30,283 nucleotides of DNA, from the NCBI GenBank assembly GCA_039029535.1, contig JBCCFW010000090.1:1-30283 (forward strand), read 5' to 3'. Positions 28,262 to 30,283 of this stretch are shown here, piece by piece. Position numbers and translations under genes: made by a program. The notes below the pieces were generated by a model that was not told the origin of the DNA, did not search any database, and saw only the letters and a program-made list of their open reading frames with translations. Source of the stretch: JBCCFW01 sp039029535 (GTDB taxonomy: Bacteria > Acidobacteriota > JBCCFW01). Positions within the stretch are counted from its first letter, which is position 1; the number at the start of each line of letters is the position of its first letter.

Positions 28262-30283
28262 GGCCTCGCCTCCCGTCGCACGATGGTCACCAGCGCGCTC
28301 ACGCGAGTTGCGTCGGGCACGGGATCGGCCAGGTCCTCGGCGATGCGATCCAGCCGACGCGCGATGACCGTCTCGCCCTCGCCCTGACCCGACAGCACCA
28401 CGAGGTGCAGCAGGCCGGCGCGAGTCGGGAGCCCGAGGACGTCCCCCTCTTCACTTGCATCCGTGACGTCTGCGTCGTCCTCATCGTCGCCGCTGCGCCA
28501 CCAGCCGACTCCGGCACCGAGCGCGGCGCCGAGGGTGCCCAGGGTCGACGACAGTGACGCGCCGGCGAGGATCCCCGCGCTGCCCGCCGCCAGCGCTCCG
28601 CCCAGCGGGCCGGCGACCAGGCCGAGTCCCAGCCCGGCGACCATGAGCCGGGGGTCGACCTTCTTGAGCCGACCCAGCAGGCCGCTCATCTTGGTGAGCT
28701 CCTGCGCGGCCCGGTCGAGGGCCGGAGACGGCAAGCCGTCGGGGAGACGCAGGGCGCGACCCAGTCCCAGCCGCAGCGCTGCCGGTGCCTCGGGCAGCGA
28801 GTCCGGCTCCAGCTCGGCGGCGAACAGTGCATCGAGGTCACCGCGCAGCGACGCGGCCTCACTCAGCTGCCAGCGCTCGAGCTCTTCGGTGGAGTCGCCC
28901 AGGGCGGGAGGCTTCCAGGCGTGAGCGGTCTCCTCGATGCGGGCGAGGCCCTGCTCGAAGCGATCGGCCACGTGGTCGTCGATGGCGTGCCCCGATGTCA
29001 ACCCGAGCTGGGCGCGGAGCCGCTCGCGGCCCGGGGTACCGAGCAGGTCGAGGTCGAGGTCGAGCACGCGGGACTCGGGGAGGCCGGCCTGCGCCAGCGC
29101 TTCGCGCCAGGTCGCCCAGCGTTGGTCGATGGCCCCGCGCGTGCGTGCTCGAGACGACCCGCGGAAGCGCTCGCCGCCGGACACGACCACGTGGACGACG
29201 AGGTCGCTGCCCACTCGCTCCCGTGCCGTCTCGAGAAACAGCCGCAGCGGGAGGTCGGGGGTCTGGCGATGTTCGCAGATGAGCAGGAAGCCGACCGGCG
29301 CCGGCTGCGCCGCCAGGCGCTCGAGGGCCTCTTCCTTGCCGGCGCGATCGTCGAGACGAGGAAGCGAGATCCAGTCGTCGTCGGCCACGTTCCCGAGGGC
29401 GGTCATCGGAGCGACGTCGGGCAGGGCGTCGCGCCAGCACGCGACGGCCCAACTCGCTGGGATGAGGTCGCGCCCCTCGTCGAGACGCCGGGCGTCGAGT
29501 GGGTCGGGTCCGAGCTCGGGTGCCATGGCCGGCGCGACGTCGAGACTCGGTCGCAGTCGCTCGTCGAGCGCGATCAGGTAGGGATCGTCGGAAGGGGGGC
29601 GGAGACCCCGACGTCGACGGATCCACGAGCCCCAGGCCACGAGAAGGAAGAGGACCCGCGGCGCCAGGCCCCAGCCGACGACGGCGGCGAGGAGCTGACG
29701 AGACCAGCGACGACGCAGCCCACCGTCCTGAGTGAAGCCGGTCTCGCCAGGGCGATGACGCGACGCTCCGACCTGGGTGACGTCGGGCAGCCCCGGGCCG
29801 AGGGCGGCCGGGAGGAGCAGCACCGACAACACGCGGGTGGCCTCGCGCTCGTCTTCCAGCAAGGTGCTCTGCCAGGCGAAGGCGTGATCTTCGCCGGTGA
29901 GCAGGATGACCGTGGACACGAGGAAGCCGATGTTGAAGGCGGTCCACGCGAGGTGGCTGCCGACCTGCGCGAGGGGCTGCCAGCTCGGTGCCAGGAGTCG
30001 GCTCAGGCGCCCGACGAGGCCCGGCGAGTCGCTGCCTCGCGTCGCCCAGCGCAGGCTGGCCCCCAGGAGACCGGCGCCCAGCCCCGGCGGGACCCGACGA
30101 CGACCGAGCAGCCAGGAGAGAAGGAGGGTGCCGAGGAGGAGGAGGGTCTGGAGGGCCAGCGCGTGACCGAGAAAGCCGGCGACGTTGACGGGGGTGCCAC
30201 CCGGACGTCCGAGCGCCCAGCGGGCCCCCTGGGCGCCGCCCACCGCCGCCAGCCCGACGAGGAGGAAGAGCCCGACGAGGAGG
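28258..30283 (-). CDS. DUF2868-type membrane protein, 5' end outside window
   Basis: The frame stays open to the window edge, and the codons beyond the first in-window GTG (30243) encode a hydrophobic stretch (LLVGLFLLVGLAAV). The true start is therefore outside, and 30243 is not the start. At least 674 residues are visible. Membrane helices include VAGFLGHALALQTLLLLGTLLLSWLLG, a second near WTAFNIGFLVSTVILL, and a third near VVGWGLAPRVLFLLVAWGSW. A cytoplasmic region follows, with LLICEHRQTPDLP and a beta-rich VVHVVVSGG, then a late Gly/Ala-rich hydrophobic hairpin that resembles the one in the partner GTPase. Its position four bases into the GTPase gene and its helix pattern fit DUF2868. 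The two proteins probably form a complex; the role is unknown. Confidence 0.82.
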   Translation of the reverse strand, partial: LLVGLFLLVGLAAVGGAQGARWALGRPGGTPVNVAGFLGHALALQTLLLLGTLLLSWLLGRRRVPPGLGAGLLGASLRWATRGSDSPGLVGRLSRLLAPSWQPLAQVGSHLAWTAFNIGFLVSTVILLTGEDHAFAWQSTLLEDEREATRVLSVLLLPAALGPGLPDVTQVGASRHRPGETGFTQDGGLRRRWSRQLLAAVVGWGLAPRVLFLLVAWGSWIRRRRGLRPPSDDPYLIALDERLRPSLDVAPAMAPELGPDPLDARRLDEGRDLIPASWAVACWRDALPDVAPMTALGNVADDDWISLPRLDDRAGKEEALERLAAQPAPVGFLLICEHRQTPDLPLRLFLETARERVGSDLVVHVVVSGGERFRGSSRARTRGAIDQRWATWREALAQAGLPESRVLDLDLDLLGTPGRERLRAQLGLTSGHAIDDHVADRFEQGLARIEETAHAWKPPALGDSTEELERWQLSEAASLRGDLDALFAAELEPDSLPEAPAALRLGLGRALRLPDGLPSPALDRAAQELTKMSGLLGRLKKVDPRLMVAGLGLGLVAGPLGGALAAGSAGILAGASLSSTLGTLGAALGAGVGWWRSGDDEDDADVTDASEEGDVLGLPTRAGLLHLVVLSGQGEGETVIARRLDRIAEDLADPVPDATRVSALVTIVRREARP

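Noticed and set aside
30241..30243. GTG at 30243 as the start of the DUF2868-like gene
   Set aside because: The frame continues upstream to the window edge with a membrane-helix-like sequence, so the gene is cut by the window.

Overview
The window is GC-rich (about 70% by eye) and densely coding. Long open frames opposite real genes are therefore common and were treated as shadows. The gene content points to a Planctomycetota-type bacterium: a TIGR02999-like ECF sigma factor directly followed by a Hanks-type kinase with a WD40 sensor tail, a second large kinase-ATPase-TPR protein, a giant alpha-2-macroglobulin, a YHYH protein and an animal-type haem peroxidase. Myxococcota or Acidobacteriota are possible alternatives. 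No rRNA, tRNA, insertion sequence or CRISPR array was recognised.

Layout. 149-3983: ECF sigma factor and kinase-WD40 protein (+). 4126-5491: radical SAM enzyme and an Rcp/CheY-like receiver (+). 5509-6237: uncharacterised protein (-). 6345-13595: a minus-strand cluster of a 100-residue orphan, a 1980-residue alpha-2-macroglobulin and an overlapping methyltransferase-like gene. 13874-17395: kinase/AAA/TPR protein (+). 17575-21500: a Gly/Gln/Phe/Pro-repeat protein with an LTxxQ tail (+), facing an NtrC-type response regulator and its membrane histidine kinase (-). 21938-23238: ECF sigma factor and overlapping NrsF-like anti-sigma gene (+). 23299-24447: YHYH protein (-), divergent from the haem peroxidase 24811-26706 (+). 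26903-30283: DUF3482-type GTPase and DUF2868-type membrane protein (-), the latter running off the window.

The most interesting signal is regulatory. Four intergenic sites match the sigma-54 -24/-12 consensus with exact spacing and the correct orientation. They lie before the LTxxQ repeat protein, the haem peroxidase, the YHYH protein and the 100-residue orphan. A 15-bp palindrome of the form CTGCGG-N3-CCGCAG occurs twice (centres 22 bp apart) between the divergent YHYH and peroxidase promoters. A near copy lies upstream of the LTxxQ gene. All three sit roughly 85-137 bp from the predicted start sites, where NtrC-type enhancers normally lie. The window also encodes an NtrC-type activator with a GAFTGA motif and its histidine kinase.

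My inference is a ZraPSR-like envelope-stress regulon. A membrane kinase with an unusual Arg/Asp/Gly/Pro-rich sensor insert would phosphorylate the NtrC-type regulator. That regulator would then switch on an exported LTxxQ protein carrying a low-complexity repeat domain, an exported haem peroxidase and an exported YHYH protein. Motifs and spacings are seen directly; the regulon, its signal and its function are inferred.
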